From: Planctomycetota bacterium
Lineage (GTDB): Bacteria > Planctomycetota > UBA8108 > UBA1146
Direction: 5' to 3'
DNA: 64,000 nucleotides
Assembly (NCBI GenBank): GCA_014240375.1
Contig: JAAZXB010000006.1
Coordinates: forward strand, 108,848 to 172,847
Made by a program: the position numbers and the translations under genes. The notes beneath the pieces were generated by a model. It worked only from the letters and a program-made list of their open reading frames with translations, was not told where the DNA came from and ran no database searches. Numbering within the stretch: position 1 is the first letter of the stretch; every line of letters starts with the position of its first letter. Shown one piece after another: positions 16,773 through 24,689 of the stretch.

Positions 16773-17497
16773 CAGTTCACCTCTTCCTGCGACTGGTAGA
16801 GTGCGCGGCCGAGGCGAATCCAGGTGGCGCCCTCTTCGACGGCAACCTTCCAGTCTCCCGACATCCCCATCGAGAGGTGCTCGAATTGGGGGATAGTGGT
16901 GGCGGGAAGTTGTTGCTGAATCGTGGTCCTCAGCTGATGCAGGGCACGGAAGACCGGTCGGCTCTGTTCGGGAGACCAGTTGGGAGCCATCGTCATCAAA
17001 CCGCAGAATCGAAGGGCAGGGAATTGATCGATCCAGCGGAGGATCAGATCGGAAGCCTGCACCGGGTCGATGCCCGCCTTGCGAGATTCTCCAGCGATGT
17101 TGACCTGTACCAGCACCGGTAACTGGGCCACGAGATGGTCCTCCACCCATGTGTCGAGAGAAGCGGCGAGCCGTTCCGAATCGAGGGAGTGAAACAAACT
17201 GATCCGTGGGGCCACGTCACGGATCTTGTTGCGTTGCAGTCTTCCGATGAAGTGCCAACCGTCCGGATCCTGGCCAGGGTTGGTCTTCTCGACCAACTGG
17301 TCCGCTCGGTTCTCGCCGAGGGGACCGTATTCGCCATCGAGCAGCTTTCGAGCATCATCGCGAATGAGGTACTTGGTCACGGGAAGAATTCGAGCGGGCT
17401 CGGTACCCGGCGGAGTCAGGTCCCTGACCTGTTCGTTGAGGCGATTCCAGTTCTTCTCGAAGAGGGGCATGTCGAGAGCCAGCAGGCTTCTCTTCAT
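16772..17497 (-). CDS. PLP homeostasis protein, YggS/PLPBP family
   Basis: These proteins bind pyridoxal phosphate and keep vitamin B6 and amino-acid pools in balance; no enzymatic activity is established. The 241-residue single-domain protein has the PLP lysine in PVTKY, GENRADQL, WHFIGRLQRNK and the phosphate-binding SMGMSGDW followed by EGATWIRLGRALY. All are family hallmarks. It overlaps dnaE by four bases (ATGA) and the kinase by one base, so the three genes are probably one transcript. Confidence 0.95.
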   Translation of the reverse strand: MKRSLLALDMPLFEKNWNRLNEQVRDLTPPGTEPARILPVTKYLIRDDARKLLDGEYGPLGENRADQLVEKTNPGQDPDGWHFIGRLQRNKIRDVAPRISLFHSLDSERLAASLDTWVEDHLVAQLPVLVQVNIAGESRKAGIDPVQASDLILRWIDQFPALRFCGLMTMAPNWSPEQSRPVFRALHQLRTTIQQQLPATTIPQFEHLSMGMSGDWKVAVEEGATWIRLGRALYQSQEEVN

Positions 17498-20400
17498 GTG
17501 GTTTTCTCCGGCTGGGCGATATCGATGCGAATCGCCTTGGGGCCCAGCAACTCACGAAGTTCTTCGATCAACTCCTGGGTCGCACTGGTGAGGAGCCGAT
17601 TCCCGCAGGGAATTCTCCACGAATCTGGTCCATGCTGATCGAAGATCAGGGTCACTGGCAACTTGCCTGGATGACGGTGAAGGATCTCCTTGGTCTGGAA
17701 AAGCACCGATTCATCGATGTCGGCAGGGAACTGGATACCGATCTGTCGTGCGACCTGTTCGGAAGCCAGTTCGAGGGGCAAGATCCGGTTGACCCTGATC
17801 TGACTGGTGCTGAGACCTCTGTCCTGGTCGTCCGTACTCTCTGAGGTTCCCTGGATCTCTGCGGTCCCCTGGATGATGAGAACCTGATCCGCCTCGAGGA
17901 ACTCGCTTGAGGTCTTGAAGGTCTTGGGAAAGACCACCGCATCGATCGAACCTGAACGGTCCTCCACGGTCAAGACTGCCATCGCTTCACCGCGCTTGGT
18001 CTTCACCTTTCGAATCTTCGAGATCATCGTCGCAAGTGTAACCAGCTTCTGGTCCTGCTTGGTGGTCAGTTGGGAGATCAGATGGGTGCGAAGTGGCTCA
18101 ATCTCCGCCTCGATCCGCTCGAGTGGATGGCCGCTCAGGTAGAAGCCCAGCGACCCCTTCTCTCTCGACAACGTCTCAGCGTCACTCCACGGCGGGACGT
18201 CGGGCCAAGACTCCTGAACGGTGGGGGCCGAGTCCGCTGCAAACAGGCTCAACTGACCGGCACGTCGTTCAGCGTGAACTCGTTTTCCTTCTTCGATGGC
18301 ATCCTTGACTGCCGCATGGAGAGCAGAGCGACTCGGGCCCAGACCCTCGAAGGCCCCGGCATTGATCAACTGTTCCAGAACCATCTTGTTGACCAGTTCC
18401 GGTTCCACTCGAGAGGTCAGATCAAACAGGCTCTTGAACGGACCCTTCTTCTCACGTTGCTGGACGATCGCCTCGATGGCCTTCTCTCCGACTCCCTTGA
18501 GGGCGACCAGTCCGTAGACGATCTTGCCATCCTGCAGCGAGAAGGTCTTGCTCGATTGATTGACATGGGGTGGCAGCACTTCGATGCCCAACCTCTTGCA
18601 CTCGTCGAGATAGGTGACCAGTTGATCGACGGATGAGATGTAGCAAGACATCACTCCGGCGAGGAATGCTTCGCGATGATTCGCCTTGAGATATGCGGTT
18701 CTGTAGGAGATCAGCGCGTAGGCGGTCGAGTGCGACTTGTTGAAGCCGTACTTGGCAAATTGCTCGATCTGTTCGAAGATGGCCTTCGAGATCTTCGGCT
18801 CGATGTCGCTTTGTGCCTTCGCTCCCTCGACGAACTGATCCCGGTACTTCTCCATCAACTCGATCTTCTTCTTGCCCATCGCCTTTCGGAGACTGTCTGC
18901 GTCGTTCATCGAGAAGCCCGCAAGGTCGTGGGCGATCTTCATCACCTGTTCCTGATAGAGGATCACCCCGTTGGTCATGTGGAGGATCGGCTTCAGGGAA
19001 GGGTCGAGGTACTCGACCTTTTCTCGGCCATGCTTGCGGTCGCAGTAGAGAGTATGCATACCCGACCCGAGTGGGCCGGGTCGATACAGTGCCAGAACTG
19101 CGATCAGATCCTCGAAGCAGTCGGGGATCAGGTTTCGAAGCAACTTTCTCATGCCGTCGCTCTCGAGCTGGAATATGCCGTGGGTCTCGCCCTTGCAGAG
19201 CAACTGGAAGGTGGCTTCGTCATCGAGCGGAATCGTCTCGATATCGATGGATTCACCCTGTTGGGCGATCAGGCGGCAAGCTCGATCGATGATGGTGAGA
19301 TAGCGCAGTCCAAGGAAGTCCATCTTGAGCAGGCCCAGTTGCTCTAGCGTCTCCATCGGATACTGGGTCACGATGTCATCGCCGTTTTTCGAGAGCGGGA
19401 TCAAGTCGGTCAAGGGGCGGTCGGCGATGACCACCCCGGCGGCATGGGTAGAGCAGTGACGATTGAGCCCCTCCAGTCGCATCCCGACATCGAACAACTC
19501 CTGAAAGCGCGGATCCTTTGCCGCGGCAGCGAGCTTTGGTTCCTGTTCCAGAGCTTCTTCCAGTTTGATGCCAAGAGTGTCAGGAACTTTCTTGGCCAGT
19601 TGATCGACATCGCTGAGCGGGATACCCAGGGCTCTCCCGACATCGCGAATCACCGCCTTGGCCGCCATCGTCCCGAAGGTAATGATCTGACACACTCGAT
19701 CTTTGCCGTACTTCTGTTGCACGTACTGGATCACCTTTTCACGGCCATCCATGCAGAAGTCGATGTCGATGTCAGGCATCGAGACCCGGTCCGAGTTGAG
19801 GAATCGTTCAAAGATGAGGTCGTACTTGAGCGGGCAGAGATTGGTGATCGAGAGGCAGTAGGAAACGATCGAGCCGACCGCAGATCCTCGACCGGGGCCG
19901 ACCGGAATCCCCTCCGCTCTGGCGAACCTGCAAAAATCCCAGGTGATGAGGAAATAGGAAACAAATCCCATCTCGATGATCACCGAGATCTCGTAGGCGA
20001 GGCGCTGGCGCGCTTCCTCCGTCGGTTCGGGGTAGAGTCTCGAAAAACCGACCTCGACAAGTTCGAGGAAGCGTTCCTCGTTCTGCCCCTGTAACGCTTC
20101 GGCCGTGGAGGATGCCTCGTCAGCTTTCTTTGGTGTCTCTTTTTCCTCGATGAAGACGGGCAGGAATGTCTTTCCCGTCTCGAGTTCGAAATCGATCATC
20201 GAGGCGACATCCATCGTGTTGGTGATGTACTCGGGGTAGTCACCGAAGAGTTGTGCCATCTCCTTGCCACTGCGGAAGTAGAAGGAATCGGAGTCGAATG
20301 CCATCCGATCTTCGTCCTCCATTTGCTTGCCGGTGTTGATGCAGAGGTGCACTTCCTGTGCGTGTGAATCTTCCTTGCGAAGGTAGTGCACATCGTTGGT

Positions 20401-21024
20401 TGCGATCACCGGAACACCCAGTTTTCTGGCCAGTTCCGGGGCACGCTCCAGGATGCGTTTTTGCTCCACCAGGCCATGGTCTTGTACTTCCATGAAGAAG
20501 CGTCCCGGTGCAAAGGTGTCGATGTATCTTCGTGCACACTCCTCCGCCTTTGCTGAGTCTCCATGGAGTAGCGCTCGATTGATTTCCCCGGAGAGGCATG
20601 CCGATGTCGCGATGAGACCCTCGGAGTGTTGGCGCAGCAGTTCGTGATCGATCCGGGGTTTGTAATAGAACCCCTCGGTATAGGCAGCACTGGTGAGTTT
20701 CAGTAGGTTTCGGTATCCGATCTCATTCTCGACCAGCAATACCAGATGGAATGCGTGCTGCTTGCCCTTTTCTCGCTTGCGGTCGTGACGGCTTCCATCG
20801 GTGATGTAGGCTTCGATTCCGATGATCGGCTTGATGCCTTGGGCGTGACAGGCGTTATGAAACTCGACCGCACCGTACATGTTGCCGTGGTCGGTCAATG
20901 CGAGCGCTTGCATCCCCTGGTCTTTCGCCATCGATACCAGTGCCGGAATGGTGCTGACCCCATCGAGCAGGCTGTAATGGCTGTGCACATGAAGATGGCA
21001 ATATTGATCGGAAACTTGTGCCAA
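17494..21024 (-). CDS. dnaE: DNA polymerase III alpha subunit
   Basis: This is the replicative polymerase subunit. The protein begins with a PHP domain (HLHVHSHYSLLDG, LTDHGNMYG). The polymerase region has GPGRGSAVGSIVSYCL and the catalytic PDIDIDFCMDGRE, followed by the fingers (FNKSHSTAYALISY), a helix-hairpin-helix part and a C-terminal OB-fold. The frame is open to 21105, but TTG 21024 directly follows GGAGGAGTC and gives 1176 residues, near the E. coli length of 1160. It heads the minus-strand run and is divergent from the zinc-ribbon gene at 21122. Confidence 0.96.
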   Translation of the reverse strand: MAQVSDQYCHLHVHSHYSLLDGVSTIPALVSMAKDQGMQALALTDHGNMYGAVEFHNACHAQGIKPIIGIEAYITDGSRHDRKREKGKQHAFHLVLLVENEIGYRNLLKLTSAAYTEGFYYKPRIDHELLRQHSEGLIATSACLSGEINRALLHGDSAKAEECARRYIDTFAPGRFFMEVQDHGLVEQKRILERAPELARKLGVPVIATNDVHYLRKEDSHAQEVHLCINTGKQMEDEDRMAFDSDSFYFRSGKEMAQLFGDYPEYITNTMDVASMIDFELETGKTFLPVFIEEKETPKKADEASSTAEALQGQNEERFLELVEVGFSRLYPEPTEEARQRLAYEISVIIEMGFVSYFLITWDFCRFARAEGIPVGPGRGSAVGSIVSYCLSITNLCPLKYDLIFERFLNSDRVSMPDIDIDFCMDGREKVIQYVQQKYGKDRVCQIITFGTMAAKAVIRDVGRALGIPLSDVDQLAKKVPDTLGIKLEEALEQEPKLAAAAKDPRFQELFDVGMRLEGLNRHCSTHAAGVVIADRPLTDLIPLSKNGDDIVTQYPMETLEQLGLLKMDFLGLRYLTIIDRACRLIAQQGESIDIETIPLDDEATFQLLCKGETHGIFQLESDGMRKLLRNLIPDCFEDLIAVLALYRPGPLGSGMHTLYCDRKHGREKVEYLDPSLKPILHMTNGVILYQEQVMKIAHDLAGFSMNDADSLRKAMGKKKIELMEKYRDQFVEGAKAQSDIEPKISKAIFEQIEQFAKYGFNKSHSTAYALISYRTAYLKANHREAFLAGVMSCYISSVDQLVTYLDECKRLGIEVLPPHVNQSSKTFSLQDGKIVYGLVALKGVGEKAIEAIVQQREKKGPFKSLFDLTSRVEPELVNKMVLEQLINAGAFEGLGPSRSALHAAVKDAIEEGKRVHAERRAGQLSLFAADSAPTVQESWPDVPPWSDAETLSREKGSLGFYLSGHPLERIEAEIEPLRTHLISQLTTKQDQKLVTLATMISKIRKVKTKRGEAMAVLTVEDRSGSIDAVVFPKTFKTSSEFLEADQVLIIQGTAEIQGTSESTDDQDRGLSTSQIRVNRILPLELASEQVARQIGIQFPADIDESVLFQTKEILHRHPGKLPVTLIFDQHGPDSWRIPCGNRLLTSATQELIEELRELLGPKAIRIDIAQPEKTT

Positions 21025-21121
21025 GACTCCTCCGGCTGCTGAGATGATTGTTCGAGGGGATGATTCCCCAGTCCCGGTTGTAGGGGCCAGACAGGGGACG
21101 GGCAAGTGCCACGGAGACTTG

Positions 21122-22078
21122 ATGCCAGCGCCGTGGGGTGTGATCCTCGCAGGAGAGGGGGAACCGTTGATTCCATCAGAGCAAGACTCGCCGAAGAATT
21201 CGACAGAAGAGGACCAGCCCGAACCGGGCCAGGAAGTGGATTCTGCGGTGGGGGAGGCGGTTCCGTCCAGTCCTCATAACGCACCTCATGCCGCACCTCA
21301 TGCCGAGGATCAGGAGTCTCCCGAGACGGGGGATACGGGCACCTCTACCCCTCCTCGCCGCGCCTTCGCCCGTCTGCGCGACGAGGAGCAGAGAGTGGCA
21401 GGAGGGGGGCGCTGGAGCGTCGATGCGAGCCGCCGTCACTGCCATCATTGTTCCGAGGAGATTGTTCGCGGAACCCCCTTCTGGACCGTCCTGGCCGAGG
21501 CGGATCCAGCCCAGGCGGGAGAGGCCGTAGCGGCGTTTTTTTGCCGCCAGGACCACTGTGAGGGGTGTATTGAGTCGTTGGATGAAGATCCCTTCTTCGC
21601 CCGCTGGAAGACCACGGTGCCCGCCCCGGAGGGGCCGCCACGGCGGATCGTCAACATCGCTTCTCTTCATGCCACCTTCCTTTCCCTGATCGATTCTCTC
21701 GATGGGGACGAGGATGTGGGTACTCCCGCCGGGGGAGTGGAGACGGCAGATCCAGGGTCGTCGGAGAGTCCCGCTCCGGCGCCGACGGATGAGGCTTCCG
21801 CGGGGATGACTTCGGCACCGGAGGAGCAAGAAGAGCAGTTCGAGGCTCGAAACAGGCCGACCGCTCTCGAGGTCTCTGCGGTGGCAGACAGGATCCGGCT
21901 CGCCTACCTGCTGGCGCTGTTTCTGGTGCGCAAGCGTGCCTTGCGGTGGATCAGCCATGATCCGCAATCGCTGACGGTGAAGGAACGCTCAGGAGTGATT
22001 CACCGGGTACAGGTCCCCGCTATCGACGCTGTGGCGCTGGAAGAGGCCGTGGCAGAGATGGAGCAACTGCTCGGATAG
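21122..22078 (+). CDS. Zinc-ribbon-like protein of unknown function
   Basis: I do not recognise a named family. The first 75 residues are disordered and rich in Glu, Pro and Ser. Residues about 100-150 hold HCHHCSEEI and then FFCRQDHCEGC, a Cys/His set suited to bind zinc. A second Pro/Glu-rich linker follows, and the C-terminal 80 residues are helical (RIRLAYLLALFLVRKRALRW) with a short strand region (SLTVKERSGVIHRVQVP). ATG 21122 follows GGAGACTTG; ATG 21044 is also in frame. There is no signal peptide, so it is probably cytoplasmic. Confidence 0.65.
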   Translation: MPAPWGVILAGEGEPLIPSEQDSPKNSTEEDQPEPGQEVDSAVGEAVPSSPHNAPHAAPHAEDQESPETGDTGTSTPPRRAFARLRDEEQRVAGGGRWSVDASRRHCHHCSEEIVRGTPFWTVLAEADPAQAGEAVAAFFCRQDHCEGCIESLDEDPFFARWKTTVPAPEGPPRRIVNIASLHATFLSLIDSLDGDEDVGTPAGGVETADPGSSESPAPAPTDEASAGMTSAPEEQEEQFEARNRPTALEVSAVADRIRLAYLLALFLVRKRALRWISHDPQSLTVKERSGVIHRVQVPAIDAVALEEAVAEMEQLLG

Positions 22079-22254
22079 TTGCGGCAGTTCCAGTTGCGGC
22101 AGCACCAGTTGCGGTGGGGATCTTCACCGAATCGGTCACTTTCCGGCGCCTTCACCGCTTCCTCGGTTCGACCTGCGGTCGCTCGTGAAATAAATTCCCC
22201 ACTTTGCTCCACCAATCAACCTTGATCGAAAGAACATTGGATTCGGTCTGGTCC

Positions 22255-22294
22255 CCTATATCGGTAGTATTGGCCATCTAGAGGCCTATATCGG
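22255..22294. promoter_or_regulatory. Two CCTATATCGG direct repeats, 30 bp apart
   Basis: CCTATATCGG stands at 22255-22264 and at 22285-22294. The 30-bp period equals about three helical turns, so both copies face the same side of the DNA, as expected for a pair of protein-binding sites. The binding protein is unknown. Confidence 0.55.
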
Positions 22295-22410
22295 CAAAAC
22301 TAGCCTCGATTCTTGGTCGTGCCGATTCCCCAGTTGAGAAAAAAAAGTGGCCCGGGGAAAGCACCAGATGTGGGGGGGCACTCCGATCGGAGGGGGCATG
22401 GAGTGTGGCT

Positions 22411-22425
22411 GAGTTGTCACAACTC
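22411..22425. promoter_or_regulatory. Perfect 15-bp palindrome, operator-like
   Basis: GAGTTGTCACAACTC is a perfect inverted repeat of 7+1+7 bases. It is followed at once by TATATATCATATGG. The overlap with a possible -35 (TTGTCA) suggests a repressor site, but the spacing to a -10 box is not ideal. Confidence 0.5.
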
Positions 22426-22465
22426 TATATATCATATGGATCTGCGAGGATCACCTGGTTGCTTT

Positions 22466-22479
22466 GGGGCGTTAGCCCC
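22466..22479 (+). other. Small GC hairpin in the mraZ leader
   Basis: GGGGC at 22466-22470 pairs with GCCCC at 22475-22479 around GTTA; flanking T and A extend the stem to six pairs. It lies just before the MraZ-box-like array. Too short to call a terminator. Confidence 0.4.
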
Positions 22480-22484
22480 ATAAG

Positions 22485-22524
22485 GTGGGGCGAAGTGGAG
22501 GTCAAGGGAGGCTGAGTGGGGTGC
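22485..22524 (+). promoter_or_regulatory. MraZ-box-like array: four G-rich repeats at 10-bp period
   Basis: Four decamers follow each other: GTGGGGCGAA, GTGGAGGTCA, AGGGAGGCTG and AGTGGGGTGC. MraZ of other bacteria binds direct TGGGN repeats separated by 5 bases upstream of its own gene. The period, the core and the position 73-112 bases before mraZ all match. Autoregulation of the dcw cluster is therefore likely. Confidence 0.65.
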
Positions 22525-22596
22525 AAGCCCTGGCGAGCCCCTCGACCGCGAAGCCCGAACCGAACGCGTCGACCGTCGGCGCACCAGGGAGTCCAG

Positions 22597-23103
22597 ATGG
22601 CCGTGCACTTCAAGGGACAGTTCGAACTGACCCTCGACGACAAGGGGAGAGTGATCATCCCCTCGCGGCTGCGTTCGAAGATCGATCCGCGCGAGGATGG
22701 CGAGGGCTTCGTCGCCACCGCCGGCACTGCGCCATGCCTGTGGATCTTCACCACCGCCGAGTGGGAGCGCATCTACAAGGAGATGCGCCGCTTCGAGCGA
22801 GGCTCTCCAGAACTTCACGAACTGCAACGGGACTTTTTCGGACAGGCCGAGGATCTCGCACCCGACCGCCAGGGTCGGGTGCTGTTGCCAGAGCGTCTGC
22901 GCAGCTGGGGACAGCTCGACAAGGAGCTGGTCTTTGTCGGGTGCTTCGACCGCATCGAGATCTGGGGAGCAGAGGTGTGGAAAGAACGCAACGAGGACCG
23001 AGACGCCTACCGTCGTCGTCTCGATGCGTTCCTCGAGGAGCACGGAAGTTACGCCAATCGAATGAAAAAATACTTCGGTGGGGAAATCACCGGAGAGAAG
23101 TAG
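22597..23103 (+). CDS. mraZ: Transcriptional regulator MraZ
   Basis: MraZ is a ring-forming DNA-binding protein with two AbrB-like SpoVT swapped-hairpin halves, and it controls the dcw operon. The 168-residue protein has FKGQFELTLDDKGRVIIPSR in the first half and the matching LAPDRQGRVLLPERLR in the second, the paired DxxGRxxxP motifs of the family. ATG 22597 follows AGGGAG. It is the first gene of the wall cluster and sits directly behind the MraZ-box-like array. Confidence 0.96.
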   Translation: MAVHFKGQFELTLDDKGRVIIPSRLRSKIDPREDGEGFVATAGTAPCLWIFTTAEWERIYKEMRRFERGSPELHELQRDFFGQAEDLAPDRQGRVLLPERLRSWGQLDKELVFVGCFDRIEIWGAEVWKERNEDRDAYRRRLDAFLEEHGSYANRMKKYFGGEITGEK

Positions 23104-23172
23104 CGAATGTGGGAAAGCAGATCTTCGCTTGGGGATAGGTGCGGATCTGTGCGGAAGAAACAGGGGGAAGCA

Positions 23173-23436
23173 ATGATCTCATTGATCGAACAACAGGTCG
23201 AACCGGTCCAGAAGCAACAGACGGTTCGTCAGAGAGTCGTCGACTACTTGGCGACCGGTAAGCCACTGGACCATGCGCCAAAGTCGATCCTGGCAGACGT
23301 CGATCGTCTGTACGAGATGTTGGAGCGAGCCAGGAGTCTCGGAGTTACCGGGATCAGTCTTTCCAAGGAACTCCAGTCGGTGGCGCGAGCTCGTGCCTTT
23401 GGCAAGGCGATCGCCCCTCTTACCGAGGGCGTTTGA
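23173..23436 (+). CDS. Small protein of unknown function in the dcw cluster
   Basis: This 87-residue protein lies between mraZ and rsmH, where other bacteria have no gene. ATG 23173 follows GGGGGAAG. It begins with a Gln/Val-rich helix (LIEQQVEPVQKQQTVRQRVV) and then two more predicted helices (KSILADVDRLYEMLERARS). No membrane segment, cysteine pair or known motif is visible. Codon use matches its neighbours. The 69-base gap to mraZ has no hairpin, so it is probably in the same transcript. Confidence 0.75.
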   Translation: MISLIEQQVEPVQKQQTVRQRVVDYLATGKPLDHAPKSILADVDRLYEMLERARSLGVTGISLSKELQSVARARAFGKAIAPLTEGV

Positions 23437-23454
23437 AGTAGCGGAGGTCGACGG

Positions 23455-24345
23455 ATGAACGGGCACGACCCGGTACTCCTCGATGAGGTCCTTGAGGGCC
23501 TGGCTCCAGCGACTGGTGAACACCTGCTGGACCTGACCCTGGGCCGCGGAGGGCATGCACGGAGGATTCTCGAGGAGACCGCACCGGATGGACGACTGAC
23601 CGGTGTCGATCGAGATCCCCAGGCCCACGCTTGGTCTGCAGATGAACTGCCGGGAGATCGCATCGAACTGATTCACGGCAACTTCGGAGATCTTCCCGAT
23701 CTCCGTCAGAGGATCGGTAGCGGAACCTGGGATCTGGTGCTGGCAGACCTGGGAGTCTCCTCGCCACAGATCGACGAGGGAGACCGCGGCTTCTCCTTCC
23801 GATTTGACGGCCCGCTCGACATGAGAATGGATCCGACCCGCGGAGAAACCGCCGCACAACTGGTGGCAACGAGCACGGAGGAACAACTGCTGAATCTGAT
23901 CGGGCAACTGGGAGAAGATCGACACGCGAGGAAGATCGCTGCGGCGATCGTCAGGGCTCGAGCCGTCGAACCGATCACCACCACCGCAAGGTTGGCTTCG
24001 GTGATTCGCGATGCCGTTCCCGTCTCCAGAGGAAACCACCTCGATGCGGCCACCCGGACCTTTCAGGCGTTGCGGATCTCCGTCAATGGAGAGCTGGAGG
24101 CATTGCAGCACCTGCTCGATCGCATCGGCAACTTGCTCTCTCCAGCAGGTCGGCTGGCGATCATCTCTTACCACTCGCTCGAGGATCGAAAGGTGAAGGA
24201 GCGATTTCGCACCCTGGCCCGGGAAGGGGACCATCAGTTGCTGACCACTCGTCCAGTTCGGCCCTCGGATCAGGAGATCCGGCGCAATCCCCGAAGCCGA
24301 TCCGCCAGGATGCGAATCATCCAGAGGCTGGGAGGTTCAGCATGA
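23455..24345 (+). CDS. rsmH: 16S rRNA (cytosine-1402-N4) methyltransferase
   Basis: RsmH (MraW) methylates C1402 of 16S rRNA using SAM. The 296-residue protein has HDPVLLDEVLEGL at the N-terminus, the SAM loop LDLTLGRGGHAR, LADLGVSSPQID, DGPLDMRMD and ISYHSLEDRKVKERF, the standard motif set. The C-terminus RNPRSRSARMRIIQR is also typical. It overlaps the ftsL-like gene by ATGA. Confidence 0.97.
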   Translation: MNGHDPVLLDEVLEGLAPATGEHLLDLTLGRGGHARRILEETAPDGRLTGVDRDPQAHAWSADELPGDRIELIHGNFGDLPDLRQRIGSGTWDLVLADLGVSSPQIDEGDRGFSFRFDGPLDMRMDPTRGETAAQLVATSTEEQLLNLIGQLGEDRHARKIAAAIVRARAVEPITTTARLASVIRDAVPVSRGNHLDAATRTFQALRISVNGELEALQHLLDRIGNLLSPAGRLAIISYHSLEDRKVKERFRTLAREGDHQLLTTRPVRPSDQEIRRNPRSRSARMRIIQRLGGSA

Positions 24346-24689
24346 CAGCGATGAAGGTAGCGCTGGTGGCGGCCTGTGTGCTGGTGCTGGGATTTGATCT
24401 GGCGCGTGACGGAGCCGAGAAGATCCGCTTGAAGAGAAGCGTCGAGGTGCAAAAGGAAACCCTCGGCCGCTTGCGTCTCGACCTCTCCACCTCCCGTTCG
24501 ATGCTTCAGGTGCAGGTCTTCGAGATGGTCTGGGGAGCTGCCCCGGAGAAACTCGACGAAATTTCGCTGGAGCCTCTGGAAGAGATGGCTCTCTTCGATG
24601 GGACTCAGGTCGGTCAGTTCTCCGGGTCAGTGGTACCGATCTCGGTACTCGATCACCTCCTCGTCGAAGAAGAGCGGCTGGGCAAATGA
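24342..24689 (+). CDS. ftsL: FtsL-like short bitopic membrane protein
   Basis: The 115-residue protein has an N-terminal membrane helix (VALVAACVLVLGFDLA) followed by a charged helical stretch with heptad-like leucines (KETLGRLRLDLSTSRSML). This layout and the position between rsmH and ftsI match FtsL, which bridges FtsI/FtsW with FtsQ and FtsB in the divisome. FtsL sequences diverge strongly, so the call rests on topology and synteny. It overlaps both neighbours by four bases. Confidence 0.65.
   Translation: MTAMKVALVAACVLVLGFDLARDGAEKIRLKRSVEVQKETLGRLRLDLSTSRSMLQVQVFEMVWGAAPEKLDEISLEPLEEMALFDGTQVGQFSGSVVPISVLDHLLVEEERLGK

Larger units (their letters stand above)
22079..22596 (+). promoter_or_regulatory. 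518-base leader region of the dcw cluster
   Basis: No protein gene fits here. The stretch holds four signals listed separately: two CCTATATCGG copies 30 bp apart, a 15-bp palindrome, a small GC hairpin, and a 10-bp-period array matching a MraZ box. AT-rich sequence (CTATATATCATATGG) follows the palindrome and may include the -10 region. An A-run in the middle (about 22339-22346) interrupts the otherwise GC-rich sequence. Position alone suggests the promoter of mraZ and the downstream wall genes lies here. Confidence 0.6.
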
